DNA of 6,485 nt, from contig JAITIG010000183.1 in NCBI GenBank assembly GCA_031279575.1, forward strand, positions 1 through 6,485, given 5' to 3'. The translations under genes and the position numbers were made by a program. This stretch comes from Bifidobacteriaceae bacterium (GTDB taxonomy: Bacteria > Actinomycetota > Actinomycetes > Actinomycetales > WQXJ01). Below are positions 1-4,716 of this stretch, piece by piece; the stretch's first letter is position 1; each line of letters starts with the position of its first letter. Below the pieces are notes generated by a model. It saw nothing but the letters and a program-made list of their open reading frames with translations. It searched no databases and was not told the origin of the DNA.

Positions 1-1
1 A

Positions 2-166
2 CCCAACTCCAAAATCTGCGACGACCGCGAAACCTACGACAACGCCAAAGCCCACCTCGAAGACCTGCTCGACATTTCCCCCAACCGGAGGCGCTATTGC
101 GGAGCAATGCCAGAAAGCACAGCACCGTGGTTCGAATCCGGGCCGTGGGCCGACAGCGCAAGGTGA
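2..166 (+). CDS. 3' end of an unidentified coding frame (partial)
   Basis: An open frame enters from the left edge and stops at TGA 164-166. Its first 29 codons or so use C or G at nearly every third position (ending LLDISPN, near position 86), as expected of a real gene in this genome. After about position 90 the third positions become less GC-rich and the peptide looks less protein-like (RRRYCGAMPES, then ending WADSAR). The visible tail, about 54 residues, contains KICDDRETYDNAKAHLEDLL, an acidic, helix-like stretch. I do not recognise the family. The change in codon character falls where the frame crosses a 12-bp copy of the tRNA-Glu 3' end (78-89), so the original C-terminus may have been replaced by a recombination event. 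A stem-loop begins 8 nt after the stop. The frame beginning at base 1 is also open to 174, but its codon pattern and peptide are poor. Confidence 0.4.
   Translation, partial: PNSKICDDRETYDNAKAHLEDLLDISPNRRRYCGAMPESTAPWFESGPWADSAR
78..89. repeat. 12-bp direct repeat of the tRNA-Glu 3' end
   Basis: CCCCCAACCGGA at 78-89 is identical and in the same orientation as 260-271, which is the 3' acceptor strand and start of the T-arm of the minus-strand tRNA-Glu. Flanking bases differ on both sides (T versus A on the left, G versus T on the right). Integrating elements commonly duplicate a tRNA 3' end, so this may be an attachment-site remnant. Chance is not excluded at this length in GC-rich DNA. Confidence 0.4.
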
Positions 167-173
167 TGGCGTA

Positions 174-197
174 GCTCGGGGACCGCGCTCCCCGAGC
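174..197. terminator. Perfect 9-bp stem-loop, probable terminator
   Basis: GCTCGGGGA (174-182) and TCCCCGAGC (189-197) form a perfect 9-bp stem with a 6-nt loop. It begins 8 nt after the stop of the left-edge frame, so it most likely ends that transcript. It could also stop minus-strand transcription coming from tRNA-Glu. No T-run follows on either strand, so a classical intrinsic terminator is not proven. Confidence 0.6.
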
Positions 198-241
198 GTT
201 AAGCGCCTACGACGTGTGTTGACGAGCGAAGCGTAGGAAAC

Positions 242-255
242 GCACACAAATGTGC
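242..255 (-). terminator. Weak hairpin just 3' of tRNA-Glu
   Basis: On the minus strand, GCACA and TGTGC form a 5-bp stem around a 4-nt loop, starting 3 nt after the tRNA-Glu discriminator base and followed by GTTTCC. Position and the short T-run suggest a tRNA transcript terminator, but the stem is short. Confidence 0.35.
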
Positions 256-257
256 AG

Positions 258-330
258 TACCCCCAACCGGATTCGAACCGGTGCCGCCGCCGTGAAAGGG
301 CGGTGTCCTAGGCCACTAGACGATGGGGGC
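258..330 (-). tRNA. tRNA-Glu (anticodon TTC)
   Basis: The 73-nt minus-strand sequence folds as a complete cloverleaf. The acceptor is GCCCCCA against TGGGGGT, with a G1-U72 wobble. The D-stem is GTCT/GGAC. The anticodon stem is CCGCC/GGCGG with loop CTTTCAC, giving anticodon TTC (glutamate). The T-stem is ACCGG/CCGGT with loop TTCGAAT. The discriminator is A and CCA is not encoded. It delivers glutamate in translation; in many Actinomycetota it also feeds tRNA-dependent tetrapyrrole or amidotransferase pathways. A matching promoter lies 14 nt upstream. Its 3' end recurs as a 12-bp direct repeat at 78-89, suggesting past use as an integration target. Confidence 0.96.
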
Positions 331-343
331 CGGACCACCGGCC

Positions 344-373
344 ATGGTACGGGACGGGGACCACCAGCGCCAA
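344..373 (-). promoter_or_regulatory. Promoter of tRNA-Glu
   Basis: On the minus strand a -35 box TTGGCG (373-368), an 18-bp spacer and a -10 box TACCAT (349-344) are followed about 7 nt later by a predicted start near 337, leaving a leader of about 7 nt before the tRNA. This is the best sigma70-like promoter in the window. The -35 box lies inside a perfect inverted repeat (367-385). Confidence 0.7.
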
Positions 374-385
374 TCCGGTTGGCGC
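367..385. repeat. Inverted repeat over the tRNA-Glu -35 box
   Basis: GCGCCAA (367-373) and TTGGCGC (379-385) are perfect inverted copies around TCCGG. The dyad covers the -35 box of the tRNA-Glu promoter, so it could be a protein-binding site, or simply a by-product of the GC-rich spacer. Confidence 0.45.
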
Positions 386-411
386 GGCATCGGCGAATTT
401 GGCCGATGCCG
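385..411. repeat. 10-bp stem-loop with the CCGATGCCG intergenic box
   Basis: CGGCATCGGC (385-394) and GCCGATGCCG (402-411) are perfect inverted copies separated by the AT-rich loop GAATTTG. The right arm continues as CCGATGCCGTCTGG (403-416), which recurs exactly at 4517-4530; CCGATGCCG alone recurs at 527-535 and 2547-2555. It therefore looks like a member of a dispersed intergenic repeat family rather than a plain terminator, although it could act as one on either strand. Confidence 0.55.
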
Positions 412-442
412 TCTGGTCGCCCCAGCGTCCCGTCTCGCGCTG

Positions 443-494
443 GCGAGGGGGCGGGCGGCCGGGGCGCTTGCGAGGGGGCGGGCGGCCGGGGCGC
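443..494. repeat. 27-bp-period tandem repeat, two copies
   Basis: A 25-nt unit is repeated exactly at 443-467 and 470-494, separated by TT. It contains GGGGGCGGGCGGCCGGGG. A partial third, GC-rich stretch follows to about 510. It fills the spacer before the CDF transporter gene and shares the core GGCGGCCGG with the repeats at 2583-2688 and 4563-4680. Confidence 0.75.
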
Positions 495-517
495 CGGCGC
501 GGGCCGCCGGCAGATGG

Positions 518-529
518 CAGAATGGCCCG
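518..529 (+). promoter_or_regulatory. Putative leaderless promoter of the CDF gene
   Basis: A -10-like CAGAAT (518-523) lies 6 nt before the ATG at 530, placing a predicted transcription start on or next to the start codon. No Shine-Dalgarno sequence is seen upstream. The context TGGCAGAATGG closely resembles TGGCACAATGG before tRNA-Lys (5984-5994). No -35 box is evident. Confidence 0.4.
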
Positions 530-1468
530 ATGCCGCACGATCACAATCATGGTCTGGCCGGGGCGCCGGGAAGCGGCGCCCCGGAGGGGCGCGCGCGCAA
601 CAAGAGACGCTTGGCATGGGCGCTGGCGCTGGCTGGCTCTGTGCTGGCGGTGGAGGTCGTGGGGGCGATTTGGACGGGTTCGCTGGCCTTGCTGGCGGAC
701 GCCGGGCATATGGCGGCGGATTCGATTGGGTTGGTGTTCGCGCTGGTGGCGGCGGCGCTGGCGGACAGCGCCCCGACGCCGAGGCGCACCTACGGCTTGA
801 AAAGGGTCGAGGTTTTGGCGGCGCTGTCGAACGCGCTGATGGTGGTTGGGATCGCGGTCGGGGTGGCGGTGGAGGCCGTGCGCCGGTTGTTCCAACCGGC
901 GCCGGTGGAGGCTGGGCCGGTGATGGCGCTGGCCGCCATTGGGCTGGTGGCCAATGTCATCGCCCTGGTGATTCTGCGCGGGGGCGCCAAGCAGTCGATC
1001 AACGTGCGGGGAGCTTACCTGGAAGTGGTGGGCGATTCGCTCGGCTCGGTGGCGGTGGTGGCCTCGGGCGCGGTCATCGCTTGGACCGGATGGTTGCGGG
1101 CTGACGCGGTCGCCTCGCTGGTGATTGCGGCGTTGATCCTGCCGCGCGCCTACGCGCTGCTGCGCGACGTGCTGCGGGTGCTGCTGGAGGCTACGCCGAA
1201 GGACATGGACCTGGGGGAGTTGCGCCGCCACTTGGAGGAACTGCCGGGCGTGGTGTCTGTTCACGATCTCCACGCTTGGACCATCACTTCGGGGCTGGCG
1301 TCGCTGACGGCGCATGTCGTGGTGGTCCCAGAGCGCTTCAACCCGGAGGCGTATCACGAGTTGTTGGATCAGATGGCGGACTGCTTGGCCGGGCATTTCG
1401 ACCTGACCCATTCGACTTTCCAGATCGAGCCGGCGGAGCACTCCGAGCCGGCCGGCCTGCACCCCTGA
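530..1468 (+). CDS. Cation diffusion facilitator (CDF) metal exporter, CzcD/ZitB-like
   Basis: This 312-residue inner-membrane protein should export Zn2+ or a similar divalent cation in exchange for protons. It opens with a His-rich tail (MPHDHNHG) typical of zinc carriers. Six membrane segments are expected, about residues 28-48, 52-78, 98-120, 128-150, 162-186 and 190-212, followed by a cytoplasmic domain (about 220-305) with the family signature HDLHAWTITSG (245-255). Metal-site residues in segment 2 are D57 or H60 and D64 (LLADAGHMAAD). Segment 5 has E165 and D169 (GAYLEVVGD), with Glu where many relatives have His. The start at 530 is chosen because the His-rich N-terminus begins there; an in-frame upstream extension would read through tandem-repeat DNA. 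Length is normal. The exact metal is not deducible. A stem-loop follows the stop. Confidence 0.93.
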   Translation: MPHDHNHGLAGAPGSGAPEGRARNKRRLAWALALAGSVLAVEVVGAIWTGSLALLADAGHMAADSIGLVFALVAAALADSAPTPRRTYGLKRVEVLAALSNALMVVGIAVGVAVEAVRRLFQPAPVEAGPVMALAAIGLVANVIALVILRGGAKQSINVRGAYLEVVGDSLGSVAVVASGAVIAWTGWLRADAVASLVIAALILPRAYALLRDVLRVLLEATPKDMDLGELRRHLEELPGVVSVHDLHAWTITSGLASLTAHVVVVPERFNPEAYHELLDQMADCLAGHFDLTHSTFQIEPAEHSEPAGLHP

Positions 1469-1469
1469 C

Positions 1470-1507
1470 CCGGCGACGGCGCCGAGAACGCGGCGCCGAG
1501 CCGCCGG
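1470..1507 (+). terminator. Stem-loop after the CDF gene
   Basis: CCGGCG (1470-1475) pairs with CGCCGG (1502-1507). Inside it, GGCGCC (1478-1483) pairs with GGCGCC (1492-1497) around an 8-nt loop, with a small internal loop between the two stems. It begins one base after the CDF stop. There is no T-run, so termination is likely but not certain. It separates the CDF gene from galE. Confidence 0.5.
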
Positions 1508-1532
1508 GACGGGCGCCCCAAGAGTGACGCCT

Positions 1533-1545
1533 TAAGCTTGAGCCT
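1533..1545 (+). promoter_or_regulatory. Putative leaderless promoter of galE
   Basis: TAAGCT (1533-1538) lies 7 nt before the ATG at 1546, so transcription is predicted to start on or beside the start codon. No Shine-Dalgarno sequence precedes the gene. The sequence around it (TTAAGCTT) is a short AT-richer island in GC-rich DNA. No good -35 box at normal spacing. Confidence 0.45.
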
Positions 1546-2520
1546 ATGGCGATTTGCGTGACCGGCGGGGCCGGGTACATCGGAGCCCATGTTGTGCGCC
1601 TGCTGGCGCGGGCCGGGCATGAGGTGGTTGTGATCGATGATCTGTCTTATGGCGACGCCACCCGCGTCGGCGCGGCCGAGCTGGTCCAACTCGACCTGGC
1701 CGACACGGCCGAGCTGCCCCGGTTGCAGGCCGCGCTGGACGGTTGTCAAGCGGTGGTGCACATCGCCGGGCGCAAACAGGTGGGCGAGTCGGTCGAGCGC
1801 CCGGCCTGGTATTACCAACAGAACGTTGGCGGGATGGCTAACTTGCTGTTGGCGATGCAGGCGCAAGCTGTTGACCGACTGGTGTTCTCGTCATCGGCGG
1901 CGGTTTACGGCCAACCGAGCGTCGACCGCGTGCGCGAAGACGTCAACCTCCAACCGATCAACCCGTACGGCGAGTCGAAGCTGGTGGGCGAGTGGCTGGT
2001 GCGGGACGCCGCCCGCGCCTGGGGCCTGCGCGGCGTCAATTTGCGCTACTTCAACGTCGCCGGGGCTGGCTGGGAGGATTTGGGTGACCCGGCGGTGCTC
2101 AACCTCATCCCCATGGTGTTGCAAAAACTGTACGACAGCCGCCGGCCGGCGATCTTCGGGGATGACTATCCCACGCCTGACGGCACCTGCGTGCGCGACT
2201 ACATCCACGTGGTCGACATCGCCACGGCTCACATGATCGCCTTGGATTACCTTGACCGCGAGGCGCGCCCGTTCGACGCCTTCAACATCGGCACCGGCGC
2301 CGGCACGTCGGTGCGCCAGGTCATCGAGATGATCGGCGAGGTCTCCGGCCTGGACACCGCCCCGGTGGTGGCGCCGCGCCGCGCCGGCGACCCGCCGGTG
2401 CTGATCGGGGACGTCGACCGGATCGAGCAGACTTTCGAGTGGAAGGCGCAGCACGACCTCCGCTCGATCGTCGACTCGTCGTGGCGCGCCTGGCAGGCGG
2501 GCCCGAAGCGCATCGCCTAG
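1546..2520 (+). CDS. galE: UDP-glucose 4-epimerase (GalE-like, extended SDR)
   Basis: A 324-residue cytoplasmic NAD-dependent enzyme expected to interconvert UDP-glucose and UDP-galactose (or the N-acetyl forms), feeding galactose use or galactosylation of envelope polymers. Motifs in order: the NAD-binding Rossmann loop TGGAGYIG (6-13); DDLSYG (31-36) after strand 2; the FSSSAAVYG block (114-122) with the catalytic serine; the catalytic pair Y141 and K145 (NPYGESK); YFNVAGA (168-174); the GalE signature region GDDYPTPDGTCVRDYIHVVD (205-224); FNIGTG (246-251); and RRAGDPP (278-284), which contacts the nucleotide sugar. Length is normal for bacterial GalE (about 320-340). It is monocistronic by position: its own putative promoter, a stem-loop before it and a long repeat-rich spacer after it. 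Substrate preference (Glc or GlcNAc) cannot be told from sequence alone. Confidence 0.94.
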   Translation: MAICVTGGAGYIGAHVVRLLARAGHEVVVIDDLSYGDATRVGAAELVQLDLADTAELPRLQAALDGCQAVVHIAGRKQVGESVERPAWYYQQNVGGMANLLLAMQAQAVDRLVFSSSAAVYGQPSVDRVREDVNLQPINPYGESKLVGEWLVRDAARAWGLRGVNLRYFNVAGAGWEDLGDPAVLNLIPMVLQKLYDSRRPAIFGDDYPTPDGTCVRDYIHVVDIATAHMIALDYLDREARPFDAFNIGTGAGTSVRQVIEMIGEVSGLDTAPVVAPRRAGDPPVLIGDVDRIEQTFEWKAQHDLRSIVDSSWRAWQAGPKRIA

Positions 2521-2531
2521 CCCCGCCGGGG
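2521..2531 (+). terminator. Small GC hairpin at the galE stop
   Basis: CCCC and GGGG flank GCC immediately after the galE stop codon, making a 4-bp stem with a 3-nt loop. No T-run follows. It is weak, but it is the only stem directly at the end of galE. Confidence 0.25.
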
Positions 2532-2546
2532 GTTGGCCGTCGTTGC

Positions 2547-2555
2547 CCGATGCCG
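2547..2555 (+). repeat. CCGATGCCG intergenic box, spacer after galE
   Basis: This copy of CCGATGCCG lies 27 nt after the galE stop and 27 nt before the GTTGGGC tandem array. Other plus-strand copies are at 403-411, 527-535 and 4517-4525; inverted copies of its core are at 386-393, 4605-4612 and 4671-4678. Confidence 0.6.
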
Positions 2556-2582
2556 TGCGGGCGCCTCACGTTCAGCGGTCGC

Positions 2583-2688
2583 GTTGGGCGCTGGCCGCGT
2601 TGGGCGGCCGACCGGGTTGGGCGGTGGCAGGGTTGGGCGCCGGCAGGGTTGGGCGGCCGGCCGGGTTGGGCGGCCGGCCGGGTTGGGC
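2583..2688. repeat. Seven GTTGGGC units at 16-17-bp spacing
   Basis: GTTGGGC starts at 2583, 2599, 2616, 2632, 2648, 2665 and 2682, an almost constant 16-17-bp period. The best-preserved unit reads GGGTTGGGCGGCCGGCC, and the last copies are nearly identical while the first ones have diverged. The array could be translated in an open upstream extension of the GT-C frame, but as Gly/Trp/Arg/Ala-rich low-complexity peptide, so it is better read as noncoding tandem-repeat DNA. Confidence 0.85.
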
Positions 2689-2733
2689 GGGGCCGGTTGA
2701 ACAGGGCCCCGAATCTTCGCTGGCAGTCTTGGA

Positions 2734-2755
2734 CGTGGGTCGCCATTGACCCACG
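2734..2755. promoter_or_regulatory. Operator-like 8-bp dyad upstream of the GT-C gene
   Basis: CGTGGGTC (2734-2741) and GACCCACG (2748-2755) are perfect inverted copies separated by GCCATT. The dyad sits in the -35 region of the TACAGT box at 2763-2768. Its size and symmetry are those of a dimeric repressor or activator site. Confidence 0.5.
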
Positions 2756-2762
2756 CGCCCTC

Positions 2763-2768
2763 TACAGT
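2763..2768 (+). promoter_or_regulatory. Putative -10 box for the GT-C transcript
   Basis: TACAGT follows the 8-bp dyad by 7 nt. A start near 2775 would give a leader of about 165 nt before the GT-C start codon. No consensus -35 is seen at 16-18 bp, which would fit an activator-dependent promoter. A second TACAGT occurs at 2877-2882. Confidence 0.4.
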
Positions 2769-2770
2769 AA

Positions 2771-2787
2771 CCGGCTTCGCAAGCCGG
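2771..2787 (+). other. Stem-loop just after the TACAGT box
   Basis: CCGGCTT (2771-2777) and AAGCCGG (2781-2787) form a perfect 7-bp stem with loop CGC. It may be a terminator for transcripts arriving from galE, a second dyad in the promoter region, or part of the 5' leader structure. Confidence 0.45.
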
Positions 2788-2824
2788 GCGCGGCCACGGC
2801 GCCAGGCCCCGCAAGGATCACGCC

Positions 2825-2929
2825 ATGTCCGATCCGCCGGGCGCTTCGGGCTACGGGTCGGGGCGCAGCTTCCGGCTACAGTGTTGGCGGCGCCGGGAAT
2901 GGCCCGGCGCGATTAGTCCGAGGCGCTGA
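2825..2929 (+). CDS. Possible 34-residue leader peptide or small ORF
   Basis: An ATG at 2825 preceded by AAGGA (2811-2815) opens a 34-codon frame starting MSDPPGASGYGSG and ending ISPRR, with stop TGA at 2927-2929. The stop lies 13 nt before the GT-C start codon and just upstream of that gene's Shine-Dalgarno sequence, an arrangement suited to translational coupling or leader-peptide control. A GC hairpin (2890-2910) falls within its 3' third. I recognise no family. The ORF could be fortuitous, since open frames are common in GC-rich DNA; what favours it is the ribosome-binding site and the tight spacing. Confidence 0.35.
   Translation: MSDPPGASGYGSGRSFRLQCWRRREWPGAISPRR
2890..2910 (+). other. 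GC-rich hairpin in the GT-C leader
   Basis: GCGCCGGG (2890-2897) and CCCGGCGC (2903-2910) form a perfect 8-bp, all-GC stem with loop AATGG. It lies 23 nt before the GT-C Shine-Dalgarno sequence. It may be an attenuator, an mRNA-stabilising 5' structure if transcription starts from the TACAGT at 2877-2882, or a translational control element. Confidence 0.5.
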
Positions 2930-2942
2930 CCTGGGGGGAGCG

Positions 2943-4502
2943 ATGGTTGAAGCGGTGATCGGGCGCTTGACGCGCCGGGCGGTGACCCTGGTGTCGTTCG
3001 TGGCGCTGGTCATGATCGCGGCGGTGGCGCTCTTGGGCGGCAGTTGGTCGCAATTCGGCTGGTGGTGGTTGGCGGTCACCGCCGCCGCGCTGGCGGCCGT
3101 GGCGGTGTGGCGGCTGGTGGGAGGCTGGGCGCTGCGCGCGTGGCGGCGGCTGGGGGCGCCGAAGTGGGTTTTGCCGGTGGCCCTGTTCGCCGGATTCTTG
3201 GCGGTCAAGCTGGTTTTCGCGTTTTGCTGGCAGACGCAGCAGCGTTCCGATTTCCTGATCATGTATCAGGCCGCCGAGGCCATCAACCAGGGCGATTTCA
3301 GCTTCAACCAGTCCGCCTACTGGCAGTTCTTCTCTTATCAGACGCCGTTCGCCATCTACGAGGCTTTCATGTTGAAGCTGTTCGGCGGCGCGCTGGCGCC
3401 GCTGTTGGCTGTCGGCGCGCTGGCGATGGCGGGCACCAACTTCTTGGTCTACGTCTTCGCCAGGCGGATGAGCGGATCGGCGGTGGCCGGGGTCTTCGCC
3501 GGTCTGATGTATCTGGCCTACACCGGGCCGTATCTGCTGGCGAACGTCCTGACGAATGACCATCTGTCGACTTTCTTCCTGTACCTGGGGGCGTATCTGG
3601 TGCTGCTCGCGCCCGGGCGCCTGCCGCGCCCGGGCGGTTGGGCGCTGGTGGCCGCCGGCGGTGTGGCCCTCCAACTCGGGAACCTGGCCCGCCCGGCCGG
3701 GGTGGTGGTGTGCGTCGGGCTGATGGCGGCCCTGATCGCGGCGCCGCTGATGGGCCTGCGGCGGCGTGACCGGACCCGCCCGGCGGCGCCGCCGGCCGGG
3801 GCACCGCCCACGCCCGCGCTGGAATCCGCGCCCGGCCCGACCTGGCGCCCATTGGCGTTCGCGCTGGCCGCGGGGGTGGCGGCGCTGACGATCTACGGGC
3901 TGGCCGGGGCGGCGGCCGATTCGGCCGTCAAAGCCAGCGGCGTCAACCCGGGCGGGGTCGGCAACCACCTGCCGGAATGGAAGTTGGTGATGGGCCTGGC
4001 GGGAGCGGCCGGGGCCGGAGAGGTCGGCATCCATGAGGCGACCCCGAAGCCGGACGCGCGCGCCACGGCCCAACGAATCGTGGACGGCGCCCTCAGCAAT
4101 TTGCCGCAACACTGGCCGGGGGTGCTCAGCCGCCAGACAAGGGTCCTGTGGGCGCAGAACGACACCGCCGTTTTCCAGTTCTGGCCGCAGGTTCAAGGGA
4201 TCGGCCTGTACGAGGTCCCGGATTCCGACCGCCTGACGACGGCGCACTATTCGGTGGTGCTGGAGCGCGGGGGTTTCTTGCCGGCGGTGGTGGCGGCCGC
4301 CTGGGGCGTGCTGCTCATCAACCGCCGGCGCCAGTGGGGACGCCTGGCCGCCTTCCTCGGCCTGTTCATCGCCGCCTACGCGCTGGTTCACCTGGCCATC
4401 GAGGTCCAGCCCCGCTACCGCTATCTGGCCATGCCCGCGATCTTCGCGTTGGGCGGCCCGGCCTGGGCCTGGGCGACCCGTTGGCGCCGCTCAGGCAGCT
4501 AA
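2943..4502 (+). CDS. Polytopic GT-C-type glycosyltransferase (ArnT/PMT-like)
   Basis: A 519-residue integral membrane protein with about 11-13 hydrophobic segments, for example near residues 14-31, 36-57, 75-95, 150-173, 180-200, 205-223, 231-268, 302-325, 444-459, 466-486 and 493-512. Features match GT-C enzymes, which move a sugar from a polyprenyl-phosphate carrier on the outer membrane face: an acidic residue in the first large loop (QQRSDF, D103), LGNLARPAG (245-253), WKLVMGLAG (346-354), a long extracytoplasmic loop of roughly 330-440, and a final EVQPRYRYLAMP (487-498) before the last helix. The start is set by a strong Shine-Dalgarno run, GGGGGGAG (2933-2940), just before ATG 2943. 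The same frame is open upstream to 2439 but crosses galE and repeat DNA. A basic Ala/Pro linker lies at about 272-300. Acceptor and donor are unknown; convergence with pimB makes a lipoglycan role plausible. It could also be a family 39/87-like protein of another pathway. Confidence 0.75.
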   Translation: MVEAVIGRLTRRAVTLVSFVALVMIAAVALLGGSWSQFGWWWLAVTAAALAAVAVWRLVGGWALRAWRRLGAPKWVLPVALFAGFLAVKLVFAFCWQTQQRSDFLIMYQAAEAINQGDFSFNQSAYWQFFSYQTPFAIYEAFMLKLFGGALAPLLAVGALAMAGTNFLVYVFARRMSGSAVAGVFAGLMYLAYTGPYLLANVLTNDHLSTFFLYLGAYLVLLAPGRLPRPGGWALVAAGGVALQLGNLARPAGVVVCVGLMAALIAAPLMGLRRRDRTRPAAPPAGAPPTPALESAPGPTWRPLAFALAAGVAALTIYGLAGAAADSAVKASGVNPGGVGNHLPEWKLVMGLAGAAGAGEVGIHEATPKPDARATAQRIVDGALSNLPQHWPGVLSRQTRVLWAQNDTAVFQFWPQVQGIGLYEVPDSDRLTTAHYSVVLERGGFLPAVVAAAWGVLLINRRRQWGRLAAFLGLFIAAYALVHLAIEVQPRYRYLAMPAIFALGGPAWAWATRWRRSGS

Positions 4503-4516
4503 TTCGAAACCCGCGC

Positions 4517-4530
4517 CCGATGCCGTCTGG
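4517..4530 (+). repeat. CCGATGCCGTCTGG box, exact copy of 403-416
   Basis: This 14-nt sequence starts 15 nt after the GT-C stop and is identical to 403-416 in the spacer before the CDF gene. It belongs to the same dispersed family as the 52-nt repeats that follow. Confidence 0.65.
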
Positions 4531-4562
4531 CCAGTTCACGCCGCCGGCCGCAGTTGCCGACG

Positions 4563-4680
4563 CCCCGGCCGCCAACCGGCTGCCGCGCTCCCTGGCGTGG
4601 GCGCGGCATCGGCGCTGGGCTGCTGGGTCCCCGGCCGCCAACCGGCCGCCGCGCTCCCTGGCGTGGGCGTGGCATCGGCG
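4563..4680. repeat. 52-nt direct repeat, two copies
   Basis: Positions 4563-4614 and 4629-4680 are the same 52-nt sequence with two differences (C/T substitutions at unit positions 19 and 42), separated by 14 nt, so the period is 66. On the minus strand each unit reads CCGATGCC, then about 26 nt, then CCGGTTGGCGGCCGGGG, the same box-then-core order as the spacers at 403-494 and 2547-2688. It occupies the convergent spacer between the GT-C gene and pimB, where it could also form structure at the two transcript ends. Confidence 0.85.
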
Positions 4681-4716
4681 ACCGGCCTGCCTCCGGGGTC
4701 CTGGTCCGGCGGCGGG

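Noticed and set aside
77..152. Possible second tRNA or tRNA fragment on the plus strand, suggested by a T-loop-like GGTTCGAATCC at 129-139.
   Set aside because: The flanking bases give only a degenerate T-stem (CGTGG/CCGGG with a G-G mismatch), there is no anticodon arm at the right distance, and the acceptor strands do not pair.
259..330. G1-U72 pair in tRNA-Glu as a sign of a pseudogene.
   Set aside because: All other stems are intact, the promoter is good, and a wobble at the first pair is tolerated in tRNAs; treated as functional.
323..529. N-terminal extension of the CDF protein to an upstream ATG.
   Set aside because: It would be Arg/Ala/Gly-rich translation of the tandem repeat at 443-494; family members begin near the His-rich MPHDHNHG.
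250..1104. Long plus-strand open frame overlapping tRNA-Glu and the CDF gene.
   Set aside because: Low-complexity Gly/Arg-rich peptide covering a tRNA and a well-supported gene in another frame; a shadow of GC-rich sequence.
308..1462. Long minus-strand frame opposite the CDF gene.
   Set aside because: Peptide is Arg/Gln/His-rich without recognisable motifs and mirrors the codon bias of the real gene.
2583..2688. CRISPR array at the regularly spaced repeat.
   Set aside because: The 16-17-bp period has no unique spacers and the unit is continuous GC-rich sequence, so it is a tandem repeat.
2439..2942. Upstream extension of the GT-C protein by 168 residues.
   Set aside because: It crosses the galE 3' end in another frame and the GTTGGGC array, while a strong Shine-Dalgarno sequence marks ATG 2943.
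2913..4391. Minus-strand open frame of 492 codons opposite the GT-C gene.
   Set aside because: Composition is Arg/Gln/His-rich, typical of the antisense of a hydrophobic GC-rich gene, with no motifs or start context.
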